Positions 1 through 8,918 of a stretch of 64,000 bases of DNA are shown here, one piece after another. Source of the DNA: an uncultured Collinsella sp. (lineage in GTDB: Bacteria > Actinomycetota > Coriobacteriia > Coriobacteriales > Coriobacteriaceae); assembly GCA_900544845.1 (NCBI GenBank), contig UQWV01000001.1, positions 1 through 64,000 of the forward strand, given 5' to 3'. Under the pieces are notes generated by a model. The model did not search any database and was not told the DNA's origin. It worked only from the letters and a program-made list of their open reading frames with translations. Made by a program: the position numbers and the translations under genes. Numbering within the stretch: position 1 is the stretch's first letter; every line of letters starts with the position of its first letter.

Positions 1-66
1 TACGCTGGCCCTCCTGCACACGGGTCTCCTTTATCGCTCCCCCCGCCCCCCTATGTGGGGTCTCTT

Positions 67-104
67 GTGGGGGGGGGTCACCAATTTGCTAACCCCCCCA
101 CCAC
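67..104. other. G-tract/C-tract hairpin upstream of the ROK kinase gene
   Basis: A run of nine or more G (67-77) can pair with a run of C plus flanking CAC (92-104) around a 14-nt loop. It sits 100 nt before the first start codon. It could be the terminator of the gene left of the window or part of a leader. The remainder of 1-205 shows nothing I recognise as a gene. Confidence 0.3.
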
Positions 105-205
105 TTTCACCCCAACCTCGGGCACCTGGGAAACCTTTACTAAGTTGCGGCGATAACACCGCCTTCATTTCCTGTAGTTGTTTTTTATCTCCTAAGGAGA
201 GCGAC

Positions 206-1171
206 ATGGAGAACAAGTACGTCTGCTCTGTCGATATCGGCGGAACTAAGATCGCGACTGCCATCATGGAGTACCCGGCTGACGGCGGCGTGCCCCATCC
301 CGTTTTTGAGGCCGAGGTTCCCACCGAGGCCCAAGAGGGCGGCGAGGCCGTCTTCCAGCGTATCGAGGCGTCCATCAAGGCTGCTCTCGAGGCGAATCCC
401 GAAGTCGAGGTCCTTGGCGTCGGTATCGGTGCCGCCGGCGTTGTCGATCCCAAGACGGGCGCCATCGCGTATGCCAACGAGATCATGCCCGGCTGGTCCG
501 GCGTTCAGTTGGGGCCGCGCCTGCGCGAGGACCTCGGTCTTCCCGTTGCCGTTGTAGGCGACGTGCAGGCTCATGCTCTGGGCGAGGCCCACTGGGGCGT
601 CGGCAAGGGCAAGTTCTCCGTCTTGTGTCTTGGCATCGGTACGGGCATCGGCGGCGCATATGTCGAGAACGGCCGCGTGATGCAGGGCTTCCATGGTGCT
701 GCTGGCCATATGGGCCACATCGAGTGCTCGGCTGCCGCCGGTATTCCCTGCGCCTGCGGGCGTTCCGGCCATCTGGAGTCGGTTGCTTCGGGCACTTCCA
801 TTGGTCGTATGTACGATGAGCGTTTTGGCCGCGTCGACCCCAGCCGTCCTTCGGTCGGTCGCGATGTGAACGACCTGTGCCGTGCGGGCGACGCAAAGGC
901 GACCGAGGTCATCCATGACGCCGGCTTTGCGCTGGGGGCCAGCTTGGGCTCGCTCGCTAACATCCTGGACCCTGAGGTCATCGTGCTTTCGGGCGGCGTG
1001 ATTCACCAAGGTCCCGATTGGCGTTCGCAGACGTGGAAGGATTCGGTGCACGAGGGCTATGCCAGCCAGGCGCTCGATCCGCTTCAGAACACGCCGATCC
1101 TCATCGGTTCTCTGGAGGGCGATGCTCCGCTCATCGGTGCCGCTGAGCATCTCCTTGCCTCGTTGAAGTAA
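206..1171 (+). CDS. ROK-family sugar kinase (N-acetylmannosamine kinase or glucokinase)
   Basis: Cytoplasmic ATP-dependent sugar kinase of 321 residues, the usual ROK length. The N-terminal phosphate-binding motif DIGGTK is at residues 10-15. The ROK zinc motif follows at about residues 171-190 (GHIEC, then CxCGxxGHLE). I chose the ATG at 206 because AAGGAG lies 6 nt upstream; an in-frame start at 53 would add 51 residues that resemble no ROK protein. The next gene is NanE, so the likeliest substrate is N-acetylmannosamine (NanK role, giving ManNAc-6-P for NanE). Glucose is the alternative, since ROK substrate cannot be read from motifs alone. A strong hairpin separates the two genes, so co-transcription would be partial. 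Confidence 0.85.
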   Translation: MENKYVCSVDIGGTKIATAIMEYPADGGVPHPVFEAEVPTEAQEGGEAVFQRIEASIKAALEANPEVEVLGVGIGAAGVVDPKTGAIAYANEIMPGWSGVQLGPRLREDLGLPVAVVGDVQAHALGEAHWGVGKGKFSVLCLGIGTGIGGAYVENGRVMQGFHGAAGHMGHIECSAAAGIPCACGRSGHLESVASGTSIGRMYDERFGRVDPSRPSVGRDVNDLCRAGDAKATEVIHDAGFALGASLGSLANILDPEVIVLSGGVIHQGPDWRSQTWKDSVHEGYASQALDPLQNTPILIGSLEGDAPLIGAAEHLLASLK

Positions 1172-1188
1172 ACGTATCTTCTGTAGGA

Positions 1189-1217
1189 GCCTCCCGAGAC
1201 AACACGTCTCGGGAGGC
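1189..1217 (+). terminator. Perfect 12-bp hairpin between the ROK kinase gene and nanE
   Basis: Arms GCCTCCCGAGAC (1189-1200) and its exact complement (1206-1217) flank a 5-nt loop. The following sequence TGTTCTGAG is only weakly U-rich, so this may attenuate rather than stop transcription into nanE. Confidence 0.6.
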
Positions 1218-1241
1218 TGTTCTGAGAAAGGTTACAGCCTT

Positions 1242-1928
1242 ATGACCGTCAATCCTTTGATTCAATCCCTGAAGGGCAAGCTCGTCGTGAGCGTTCAGGC
1301 GTATATGGGCGAGCCGCTTCGTACGCCCGAGACCATGGCGCAAATGTCTCGCGCTTGCGAGCTCGGCGGCGCCGCCGCCATTCGCTGCCAGGGCCTTGCC
1401 GACATTGCCGCCATTAAGGGTCGCTGTGAGGTTCCCGTCATCGGCCTGTGGAAGGATGGGCACGAGGGCGTTTACATCACGCCGACGCTGCGTCACGCTC
1501 GCGCCTGCGTTGCTGCCGGTGCCGATATCGTGGCGATCGACGCCACCGATCGTCCGCGCCCCGATGGCAAGACGGTCGAGGATACCTTCCGCCCGCTGCA
1601 CGAGGAGGGTGTGCTCCTGATGGCGGATTGCGCCACCATCGAGGACATTCGCCGTGCTGTTGATATGGGCTTCGACCTTGTATCCACCACGCTTTCTCAC
1701 GGCGTCGCCGCCATCGACTGCACCATGGCCGATGGCCCCGACCTGCCGCTCCTGCGTCAGGCGACCGAGGAATTCCCCGGCCTTCCCATCATTTGCGAGG
1801 GTCGCGTGCATACGCCCGAGGAGGCTCGCGCCGCGATTGATGCTGGCGCCTGGGCCGTTGTTGTCGGCACCGCCATCACGCACCCCACGAGTATTACGAG
1901 TTGGTTCAAGGCTGCGCTTGAGGCGTAA
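1242..1928 (+). CDS. nanE: N-acetylmannosamine-6-phosphate 2-epimerase
   Basis: Converts ManNAc-6-P to GlcNAc-6-P in sialic-acid/amino-sugar catabolism; a cytoplasmic TIM-barrel enzyme. At 228 residues the length matches the NanE family. Family features seen are LVVSVQA near the N-terminus, the RCQG segment, VIGLWK, a DATDRPRP loop and the C-terminal phosphate-binding stretch ICEGRVHTPEEA...VVVGTAIT. The start ATG has GAAAGG about 10 nt upstream. It sits 70 nt after the ROK kinase gene, whose product would supply its substrate. No sialic-acid lyase or transporter is in the window, so those steps must lie elsewhere or to the left. Confidence 0.92.
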   Translation: MTVNPLIQSLKGKLVVSVQAYMGEPLRTPETMAQMSRACELGGAAAIRCQGLADIAAIKGRCEVPVIGLWKDGHEGVYITPTLRHARACVAAGADIVAIDATDRPRPDGKTVEDTFRPLHEEGVLLMADCATIEDIRRAVDMGFDLVSTTLSHGVAAIDCTMADGPDLPLLRQATEEFPGLPIICEGRVHTPEEARAAIDAGAWAVVVGTAITHPTSITSWFKAALEA

Positions 1929-1981
1929 GACAGGCCTCGTATCCGCTCGGGGCGGTATACTCAATATAGGCAATTGACCGC

Positions 1982-2016
1982 GCGGGATCCGGGTTGCTGG
2001 GTCCCGCGCTTGTTTT
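1982..2016 (+). terminator. Probable terminator after nanE
   Basis: Arms GCGGGATC (1982-1989) and GGTCCCGC (2000-2007, one G-U pair) are followed by GCTTGTTTT. It lies between nanE and rapZ and ends just before the rapZ ribosome-binding site. Confidence 0.55.
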
Positions 2017-2029
2017 CGGGAGGCAGCAC

Positions 2030-2950
2030 ATGCAAAAGGGAGATGCCATGGATGCGGCGGAGCGCTCGGAGCGCATCCCCGATATCGTCATCATTACCGG
2101 AATGTCCGGATCGGGCCGCACACAGGCCATGCACGTGTTCGAGGACATGGGCTATTTTTGCATCGATAACCTGCCTCCGCGTCTCATCGCCCAGCTTGCC
2201 GAGCTCGTCGGCATCAATACGGGCGTGGGCAGGCATCTCGCCGTCACCTGCGATTTGCGTAGCCAGGGGCTGTTTGACGAGTTGCTCGATGCGGTCGCCG
2301 CGCTCGAAGAGCGCGAGATGAGCTGCGACATCGTGTTCCTGGAGGCTTCTGACGAGGTGCTGATTCGTCGCTACAGCGAAAATCGCCGCCGTCATCCCAT
2401 TGCCAAGCCGGGGGAGACTACGGCCGATGCCATTCAGCGCGAGCGCCTGCAGCTTCAGGGCGTGCGCGACCGAGCCGATATGATTATCGACACGAGCCGT
2501 CTGCGCACCTCTGCGCTGCGCAACAAGCTACGTATGGCATTTTCCGAGCTGTCCGACCAGCAGCTCATGGACGTCCACGTATTCTCGTTTGGCTTTAAGC
2601 ACGGCATGCCCGTCGAGGCGGACATTATGATCGATGTCCGCTTCCTGCCTAATCCGTTCTACGATCCCGAGATGCGCACCATGACCGGTCTCGATAAGAA
2701 GGTCTCCGATTTTGTTCTGGACCATCCCAAGACGCAGGAGTTTTGGAAGGCTTGGACACAGCTGCTCGATACGGTGATGCCGGGCTATATCGCGGAGGGT
2801 AAGCCGCAGCTTTCTATCGCCATCGGCTGCACGGGCGGCCAGCACCGCAGCGTTGCCATTGCCGAGGCCACAGCCCGTTACCTGGAAGGCGCTCAGTATC
2901 ATGTGAGCATCTCCCACCGCGACCTGTCGCGCGCCAACACGAAGGCATAG
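2030..2950 (+). CDS. rapZ: RapZ/YvcJ-family nucleotide-binding protein
   Basis: P-loop protein of the RapZ (YvcJ/YhbJ) family, which in E. coli is an RNase adapter controlling amino-sugar synthesis and in Gram-positives a nucleotide-binding regulator. The Walker A motif is GMSGSGRT (residues 24-31) with Arg in place of the usual Lys, as I recall for actinobacterial members. The family signature CIDNLPP follows, and the C-terminal domain has the conserved IGCTGGQHRSV segment. The chosen ATG has GGGAGG 6 nt upstream; the ATG at 2048 (AGGGAG upstream) is nearly as good. It is followed after 6 nt by whiA, so they are co-transcribed. The yvcK/glmR gene usually lying between them is absent here. 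Confidence 0.9.
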   Translation: MQKGDAMDAAERSERIPDIVIITGMSGSGRTQAMHVFEDMGYFCIDNLPPRLIAQLAELVGINTGVGRHLAVTCDLRSQGLFDELLDAVAALEEREMSCDIVFLEASDEVLIRRYSENRRRHPIAKPGETTADAIQRERLQLQGVRDRADMIIDTSRLRTSALRNKLRMAFSELSDQQLMDVHVFSFGFKHGMPVEADIMIDVRFLPNPFYDPEMRTMTGLDKKVSDFVLDHPKTQEFWKAWTQLLDTVMPGYIAEGKPQLSIAIGCTGGQHRSVAIAEATARYLEGAQYHVSISHRDLSRANTKA

Positions 2951-2956
2951 GCCTGC

Positions 2957-3886
2957 ATGTCGTTTACCGCCGAGGTGCGTGACGAGCTCGCGCGCTGCGA
3001 ACCCGAATGTGAATACTGCGACTTGTCGACGCTTGCCGCCCTCACGCGCGTGAGCGGTACGCTCTCGCTTACCGGCTCTGGGCGGTATCGTTTGACGGTT
3101 GCGACTGAGACGGGAGCCGTCGCGCGCACGATGATCACGCTGACGCATCGTATCCTTAAGCTCAAAACGGAGTTCACCGTCCGTAAATCTGTATTGCATA
3201 AGGTTCGAAACTACCTCATCACCTTGCCTGATCAGCCAGACCTGGATAAGGCCTTGGTTCTGCTGGGTATCCTCGACCGTAGGGGAGGACTTGTCGCCGG
3301 CGTACCCCGACATATCGTTGCCCGTCCTTGCTGTAGACTTGCCTATATCCGCGGCGCGCTCATCGCGGGCGGCTTCGTGGCCGATCCACGCGGCGATTTT
3401 CATTTGGAGATCGCTGTGCAGGGCGAGCAATATGCCAAGGGGCTTTGCGATCTGTTGGAGCAGATTGGGGTCCATGCTCGTGTTAATGCACGGCGGGGGT
3501 CATATGCCGTGTACATTAAGAGCGCCGAGGAAATCGAGCATCTATTAAAGCTGATTGGCGCCAAGCGCAGCGTTGCCGAGATTGAGGAGGCGCGCGCGGT
3601 CAAGTTGGTTAAGAACGATGTGAACCGTCGCGTGAACGCCGAGCTCGCCAACCAGACCAGAAGTGCGGGTGCCGCCCAGCATCAGCTTGCGCTTATCGAT
3701 GAGCTCGAGCAGCGAGGCCTTCGCGATGCGCTTCCGGATGCCTTGGCGGTCTTTTGCGACCTGCGCGAGCGCTATCCCGATCTTTCGCTGCGTGATTTAG
3801 GGGAGATGGCTGACCCTCCCTTGTCGAAGTCGGCCCTCTACCATCGTGTTTTACGGCTTGAAAAGCTCATTGAAGCAAACAGGTAG
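2957..3886 (+). CDS. whiA: DNA-binding regulator WhiA
   Basis: Protein of 309 residues with the WhiA architecture: an N-terminal half related to LAGLIDADG homing endonucleases (with the CRLAYIRGALIAGG segment near 130-145) and a C-terminal helix-turn-helix region ending in LSLRDLGEMADPPLSKSALYHRVLRL. In Streptomyces WhiA controls sporulation; in non-sporulating Gram-positives it affects division and nucleoid functions. The start follows rapZ by 6 nt without a strong ribosome-binding site, which suggests translational coupling. WhiA in this non-sporulating context presumably has a division or housekeeping role. Confidence 0.93.
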   Translation: MSFTAEVRDELARCEPECEYCDLSTLAALTRVSGTLSLTGSGRYRLTVATETGAVARTMITLTHRILKLKTEFTVRKSVLHKVRNYLITLPDQPDLDKALVLLGILDRRGGLVAGVPRHIVARPCCRLAYIRGALIAGGFVADPRGDFHLEIAVQGEQYAKGLCDLLEQIGVHARVNARRGSYAVYIKSAEEIEHLLKLIGAKRSVAEIEEARAVKLVKNDVNRRVNAELANQTRSAGAAQHQLALIDELEQRGLRDALPDALAVFCDLRERYPDLSLRDLGEMADPPLSKSALYHRVLRLEKLIEANR

Positions 3887-3976
3887 ATTAAAGTATCGAC
3901 TTATATACGGATTTAGCTGCTGTTTTAGTATTTAAACGTTTTAACGTAAATTTGATTTTCAATTTCGAGCATTCTC

Positions 3977-4006
3977 GTGAAATTCAAGTCAAAAAAAAGG
4001 TATATT
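3977..4006 (+). promoter_or_regulatory. Candidate promoter of gapA
   Basis: An AT-rich island (3887-4010) in an otherwise GC-rich sequence holds GTGAAA (3977-3982) and TATATT (4001-4006), 18 bp apart. That leaves about 70 nt of leader before gapA. The assignment rests on composition and box similarity only. Confidence 0.35.
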
Positions 4007-4078
4007 AGGCGAGTGGTTAGTTTGTGGGCCTCAACGGCGGGCGCTGTAGCTCGCGGGGGCCTTACGAAAGGAGACACA

Positions 4079-5104
4079 ATGGCAGTAAAGGTTGCTATTA
4101 ACGGCTTCGGTCGCATCGGTCGTCTGGCTTTCCGTCAGATGTTCGGTCATGAGGGCTCCGAGATCGTCGCTATCAACGACCTCACCTCTCCCGATATGCT
4201 CGCTTACCTGCTGAAGTACGACTCCACGCAGGGCAACTACGCTCGCGATCACGAGGTCGTTGCTGGCGAGGATTCCATCACCGTTGACGGCAAGGAGATC
4301 AAGATCTACAAGGAGGCCGACGCCAACAACCTGCCTTGGGGTGACCTCGACGTCGACGTCGTTCTCGAGTGCACCGGCTTCTACACCAGCAAGGCTAAGG
4401 CTCAGGCCCACATCAACGCTGGCGCCAAGAAGGTCGTCATCTCCGCTCCGGCTGGCAGCGATCTGCCCACCATCGTGTACAACGTCAACCACGAGACGCT
4501 GACCGCTGAGGACAACATCATCTCCGCTGCTTCCTGCACCACCAACTGCCTCGCCCCGATGGCCAAGGGTCTGAACGACTTCGCTCCCATCGTGTCCGGC
4601 ATCATGACTACCATTCACGCCTGGACTGGCGACCAGATGCCGCTCGACGGCCCGCAGCGTAAGGGCAACAAGCGTCGTAGCCGCGCCTGCGCCGTTAACA
4701 TCGTCCCCAACACCACCGGTGCTGCCAAGGCTATCGGCCTGGTTCTCCCCGAGCTCAACGGTAAGCTCATCGGTGCCGCCCAGCGCGTCCCGACGCCGAC
4801 CGGCTCCATCACCAACCTCTACGCTGTCGTTGACAAGAAGGTCACCGTCGACGAGGTCAACGCTGCTATGAAGGCCTACGCTGCCACCATCTCCGAGACC
4901 TTCGGTTACAACGAGGACGACATCGTCTCCACCGACATCATCGGCGAGACCCACGGCTCCATCTTCGACGCCACTCAGACCATGTGCTCTGACCTCGGCA
5001 ACGGCCAGACCCTCGTTCAGGTCACCTCTTGGTACGACAACGAGAACTCCTACACCTCTCAGATGGTCCGCACCATCAAGTACTTCGAGAAGTTCGTTGC
5101 TTAA
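4079..5104 (+). CDS. gapA: Glyceraldehyde-3-phosphate dehydrogenase (NAD-dependent, type I)
   Basis: Oxidises and phosphorylates glyceraldehyde-3-phosphate to 1,3-bisphosphoglycerate. The product has 341 residues. It starts [15 protein letters not shown] (NAD-binding fold), carries the catalytic SCTTNC motif with Cys at about residue 153, and has the HAWTGDQ and WYDNExSYT segments typical of the family. The start is fixed by GAAAGGAG 6 nt upstream. Codon use is very biased (few rare codons), consistent with high expression. It heads the glycolytic block but is followed by a strong terminator before pgk, so it can be transcribed alone at a higher level. Confidence 0.97.
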   Translation: MAVKVAINGFGRIGRLAFRQMFGHEGSEIVAINDLTSPDMLAYLLKYDSTQGNYARDHEVVAGEDSITVDGKEIKIYKEADANNLPWGDLDVDVVLECTGFYTSKAKAQAHINAGAKKVVISAPAGSDLPTIVYNVNHETLTAEDNIISAASCTTNCLAPMAKGLNDFAPIVSGIMTTIHAWTGDQMPLDGPQRKGNKRRSRACAVNIVPNTTGAAKAIGLVLPELNGKLIGAAQRVPTPTGSITNLYAVVDKKVTVDEVNAAMKAYAATISETFGYNEDDIVSTDIIGETHGSIFDATQTMCSDLGNGQTLVQVTSWYDNENSYTSQMVRTIKYFEKFVA

Positions 5105-5141
5105 TTTAGCTTTTAGCGAATAGCTCGTTGAGCGTCTAAAG

Positions 5142-5188
5142 AAGGGCGCGGCCTTATAGGGCTTACACCCTAGGGTCGCGCCCTTTTT
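5142..5188 (+). terminator. Intrinsic terminator between gapA and pgk
   Basis: Left arm AAGGGCGCGGCC (5142-5153) and right arm GGTCGCGCCCTT (5174-5185) pair with one G-U, followed by a T tract. This is a classic rho-independent terminator. Confidence 0.8.
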
Positions 5189-5244
5189 ATAAGAAATCGT
5201 CTGCCGTAATGGGAGGCAGACACGTACGAAAGGTAGAAGCAAAC

Positions 5245-6435
5245 ATGGCCTTTACCAAGAAGACCGTCCGCGACATCGATGTCGACGGCAAGCGCGTTCT
5301 CGTCCGCGTTGACTTTAACGTGCCTATCAAGGATGGCGTCGTTGGCGACACCACCCGTATCAAGGCTGCCCTGCCCACCATCAACTATCTCGTTGAGCAC
5401 AATGCTCGCGTCATCCTCATGAGCCACCTCGGCCGTCCCGATGGCACCGGCTTCCAGCCCGAGCTGTCCCTCGAGCCCGTCGCCAAGAAGCTTGCCGAGC
5501 TCTCTGGTCTTGACGTTGCCTTTGTTGCCGACACCTACGGCGAGAAGGCTGCCGAGGCTGTCGCCGCCGTCGAGCCGGGCAAGGTTCTCGTTCTCGAGAA
5601 CGTCCGCTTCGATAAGCGTGAGAAGAAGAACGATCCCGAGATCGCCAAGAAGCTCGCTTCCTATGGTGACGTCTTCGTTCTCGATGCCTTCGGCACTGCT
5701 CACCGCGCCCAGGGTTCCGTCGTGGGCCCCGCCGCTTACCTGCCCGCAGTCGCTGGCTTCCTGCTCGAGAAGGAGGTCGACACGCTGACCGGCATCTTCG
5801 CCGAGCCCGAGCGCCCCTTCGTCGCTATCGTCGGCGGTTCCAAGGTTTCCTCCAAGATCGGCGTTCTCGATCACCTCATCGACTCCGCTGACACCCTGAT
5901 CATCGGTGGCGGCATGGCCTACACCTTCTTCCTGGCTCAGGGCCTGACCGTCGGTCAGTCCCTCAAGGAAGAGGACTGGGTCGAGCGCGCTGGCGAGATG
6001 CTCAAGAAGGCCGAGGAGAAGGGCGTCAAGATCCTGCTCCCCATCGACAACCGCGTTGCCGATCACTTTGGCGAGGACGCTGTCCCCGAGGTTGTCGCTT
6101 CCGACGCTATCCCCGACGATCGTGAGGGTATGGACATCGGCCCCAAGACCGAGGAGCTTTACGCCGAGGCCGTCAAGGGCGCCAAGACCGTGTTCTGGAA
6201 TGGTCCCATGGGCGTCTTCGAGTTCGACAACTTCGCTCACGGCACCCAGGCTATCGCCGAGGCTGTCGCCGAGGCCGACTGCACCTCGATCATCGGCGGT
6301 GGCGACTCTGTCGCAGCTGTCAACAAGTTCAACCTGGCCGACAAGATGAGCTGGATCTCCACCGGTGGTGGCGCTTCCATGGAGCTCGTCGAGGGTAAGG
6401 CCCTGCCCGGAGTGGAGGCGCTTCTCGATGCCTAA
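5245..6435 (+). CDS. pgk: Phosphoglycerate kinase
   Basis: Transfers the acyl-phosphate of 1,3-bisphosphoglycerate to ADP. The 396 residues equal the bacterial norm. Motifs visible are VDFNVP (substrate-binding Arg/Asp/Asn region), SHLGRP, the GGSKVSSKI hinge segment and C-terminal GGGDSVAAV. The start has GAAAGG 9-10 nt upstream. It overlaps tpiA by 8 nt, so the two are translationally coupled. It begins its own unit after the gapA terminator. Confidence 0.97.
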   Translation: MAFTKKTVRDIDVDGKRVLVRVDFNVPIKDGVVGDTTRIKAALPTINYLVEHNARVILMSHLGRPDGTGFQPELSLEPVAKKLAELSGLDVAFVADTYGEKAAEAVAAVEPGKVLVLENVRFDKREKKNDPEIAKKLASYGDVFVLDAFGTAHRAQGSVVGPAAYLPAVAGFLLEKEVDTLTGIFAEPERPFVAIVGGSKVSSKIGVLDHLIDSADTLIIGGGMAYTFFLAQGLTVGQSLKEEDWVERAGEMLKKAEEKGVKILLPIDNRVADHFGEDAVPEVVASDAIPDDREGMDIGPKTEELYAEAVKGAKTVFWNGPMGVFEFDNFAHGTQAIAEAVAEADCTSIIGGGDSVAAVNKFNLADKMSWISTGGGASMELVEGKALPGVEALLDA

Positions 6436-7195
6436 TCGCACCCTTCTTATCGCTGGTAACTGGAAGATGAACAACGACGTCGCCGAGGCCGCCAAGCTCG
6501 CCGACGAGCTGGCTCAGGCTCTGCCCGAGGTTCCGGCCGGCGTCGAGGTGCTCGTCTGCCCTCCGACCATCGACATCACCACGGTTCATGACCGTATTCA
6601 GGCTGCCCCCATTGCCCTCGGTGCACAGAACGTGTACTGGGAGGCCAAGGGTGCCTTCACCGGTGAGTCCTCTTGCGACATGCTCAAGTCTGCTGGCTGC
6701 ACCTACTGCATCATCGGTCACTCCGAGCGTCGTGATTACTTCCACGAGACCGACGAGGACCAGAACAAGAAGGCCAAGGCTCTCGTTGCCGCCGGTCTTG
6801 TTCCTGTCTTCTGCTGCGGCGAGTCCCTCGAGGTCCGCGAGGCTGGCACCTATGTCGAGCATGTCGTGAACCAGGTCAAGGCTGGCCTTGCTGGTCTTGA
6901 GATCACCTGCCCCAAGCAGGTCGTCGTCGCCTACGAGCCCATCTGGGCCATCGGCACCGGTAAGACCGCTACCGCTGAGGACGCTCAGGAGGTCTGCGGC
7001 GCTATCCGTGAGACCCTCAAGGAGATGTTCGGCGAGGAGCTCGCCGACGGCATCCGCGTCCTGTACGGTGGTTCCGCCAAGCCCGGCAACATTGCCGAGC
7101 TCGTCGCCAAGCCCGACGTTGACGGCGCCCTCGTGGGCGGCGCTTCGCTCAAGGCTGCCGACTTCGCCTCTATGGTCGTCAAGGCAGGCGAGTAG
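6428..7195 (+). CDS. tpiA: Triosephosphate isomerase
   Basis: Interconverts dihydroxyacetone phosphate and glyceraldehyde-3-phosphate. TIM barrel of 255 residues. Catalytic Lys13 (GNWKMN), catalytic His in IIGHSERR and catalytic Glu170 (AYEPIWAIGTGKTA) are all present, as is the phosphate-binding YGGSAKPGN loop. The ATG lies inside the end of pgk (8-nt overlap), so translation is likely coupled; no in-frame alternative is better. gpmI follows after 5 nt. Confidence 0.97.
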   Translation: MPNRTLLIAGNWKMNNDVAEAAKLADELAQALPEVPAGVEVLVCPPTIDITTVHDRIQAAPIALGAQNVYWEAKGAFTGESSCDMLKSAGCTYCIIGHSERRDYFHETDEDQNKKAKALVAAGLVPVFCCGESLEVREAGTYVEHVVNQVKAGLAGLEITCPKQVVVAYEPIWAIGTGKTATAEDAQEVCGAIRETLKEMFGEELADGIRVLYGGSAKPGNIAELVAKPDVDGALVGGASLKAADFASMVVKAGE

Positions 7196-7200
7196 GACAT

Positions 7201-8754
7201 ATGGCACAGCGTCATCTTCCTGCACTCCTGATCATCATGGATGGTTGCGGCCTTGCTCCGGCCGATGGCGAGAACGCCGTCGCCGCTGCCAAGACGCCCT
7301 TCCTTGATAGCCTGTACGAGAAGTATCCCCACACTACGCTCGGCGCTTCGGGCGAGGACGTGGGCCTTCCCGACGGTCAGATGGGCAACTCCGAGGTGGG
7401 TCACCTCAACATCGGTGCCGGCCGCATCGTGTTCCAGGAGCTTTCGCGCATCAACAACGCCATCAAGGATGGCTCCATCGCCAAGAACGAGGTCTTCGTC
7501 AAGGCTATGGACGACGTCAAGGCTGACGGCAAGACTCTCCACCTCATGGGCCTTATGAGCCCTGGCGGTGTTCATTCTCACATGAACCACGTCGAGGCTC
7601 TGGTCAAGATGGCTGCCGAGCATGGTGTCAAGACCGTTCGCGTCCACGCCTTCATGGATGGCCGCGACGTTGACCCGCAGTCCGGTGCCGGTTACATGAG
7701 TGAGTTCTGCGCCTTCCTGGCCAAGATCTCCGAGGAGACCGGTTGCGACGCTCGCGTTGCCACCGTCTCGGGCCGTTATTGGGCCATGGACCGCGATAAT
7801 CGTTGGGAGCGCATCCAGCGCGCCTACGACGTCATGGTCAACGCGTCCGATGCTGATACCGACCCCGTTGCCGGTATCAAGGCCTACTACGAGAAGGATC
7901 CGCGCGGCGACGAGTTTGTCGAGCCTTTCGCTGCCCATAACGAGGGCATTCACGAGGGCGACGCGGCCATCTTCTTCAACTTCCGTCCCGACCGCGCTCG
8001 TCAGATGACCCGCGTGTTCACGGACAAGGAGTTCGACGGCTTTGAGCGCGAGCAGATCAAGCTTTCGCACTTTGTGACGATGACCGAGTATGATCCGACG
8101 TTTGACGTCGAGGTCGCCTTCCCCAAGACGTTCCCCGAGAACGTCCTGGCCGACGTTATCGCCGCCAACGGCCTGAAGCAGCTGCACACCGCCGAGACCG
8201 AGAAGTACGCCCATGTGACGTTCTTCCTCAACGGCGGCATCGAGGAGCCCAAGGAGGGCGAGGAGCGCGTGCTCGTCGCTTCCCCCAAGGTTGCTACCTA
8301 CGATCTGCAGCCCGAGATGAGCGCTCCCGAGGTTACTGAGAAGCTCGTCGCCGCCATCAACGAGGATCGCGCTGATTTCTACATCGTGAACTTCGCGAAC
8401 TGCGACATGGTTGGTCACACCGGTGTCTTCGACGCTGCCGTTAAGGCTGTCGAGGCTGTTGACGATGCCCTGTCCAAGGTTGTCCCGGCGATTCTCGCCA
8501 AGGGCGGCTTTGCACTGATTACCGCCGACCACGGCAACGCCGATCACATGTTTGACGTTGCTTCCGACGGTTCCAAGCATCCGTTTACGGCTCACACCAC
8601 CAACCGCGTGCCGTTCATCATCGTTGATGAGAAGGCACAGCTCACCGGTATCGAGGACGGTCGTCTTTCCGATATCGCCCCGACCATGCTCACCATGGCT
8701 GGTCTGGAGCCTTCCGCCGAGATGACGGGCCGCGTGCTCGCCACCGAGGCCTAA
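7201..8754 (+). CDS. gpmI: 2,3-bisphosphoglycerate-independent phosphoglycerate mutase
   Basis: Interconverts 3- and 2-phosphoglycerate in a Mn-dependent alkaline-phosphatase-fold enzyme; 517 residues, the normal size. Visible motifs are the N-terminal metal site MDGCG, the phosphoserine site DGQMGNSEVGH (Ser64), GGVHSH, DGRD, NFRPDRARQ and the C-terminal metal site ADHGNADHM. It is the last gene of the pgk-tpiA-gpmI unit, 5 nt after tpiA, and is followed by a strong terminator. Enolase is not in this window. Confidence 0.97.
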   Translation: MAQRHLPALLIIMDGCGLAPADGENAVAAAKTPFLDSLYEKYPHTTLGASGEDVGLPDGQMGNSEVGHLNIGAGRIVFQELSRINNAIKDGSIAKNEVFVKAMDDVKADGKTLHLMGLMSPGGVHSHMNHVEALVKMAAEHGVKTVRVHAFMDGRDVDPQSGAGYMSEFCAFLAKISEETGCDARVATVSGRYWAMDRDNRWERIQRAYDVMVNASDADTDPVAGIKAYYEKDPRGDEFVEPFAAHNEGIHEGDAAIFFNFRPDRARQMTRVFTDKEFDGFEREQIKLSHFVTMTEYDPTFDVEVAFPKTFPENVLADVIAANGLKQLHTAETEKYAHVTFFLNGGIEEPKEGEERVLVASPKVATYDLQPEMSAPEVTEKLVAAINEDRADFYIVNFANCDMVGHTGVFDAAVKAVEAVDDALSKVVPAILAKGGFALITADHGNADHMFDVASDGSKHPFTAHTTNRVPFIIVDEKAQLTGIEDGRLSDIAPTMLTMAGLEPSAEMTGRVLATEA

Positions 8755-8780
8755 TAGAAAACAAATACCGTTTTCTAGTA

Positions 8781-8814
8781 AGGGGGTTGTCCGCAATCGG
8801 ACAACCCCCTTTTT
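8781..8814 (+). terminator. Intrinsic terminator after gpmI
   Basis: Near-perfect 13-bp stem AGGGGGTTGTCCG/CGGACAACCCCCT with a 4-nt loop, ending in a T tract. It closes the glycolytic unit. Confidence 0.85.
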
Positions 8815-8918
8815 GGTATTTCTGCCATTTCCACCCCGTCCTTGAGTGGCAGGTAGGGGAGAGCGGGGGATTGTGGTACAGTACTGGAGTTTGAACTGTT
8901 CTATTAAGGAGCTTATCT

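Noticed and set aside
67..104. G-quadruplex promoter element at the left edge
   Set aside because: There is one long G run rather than four separated G tracts on one strand; a simple hairpin explains it better.
6985..8796. A 603-codon open frame antisense to tpiA and gpmI
   Set aside because: Shadow frame; it runs through a strong terminator and both sense genes are unambiguous.
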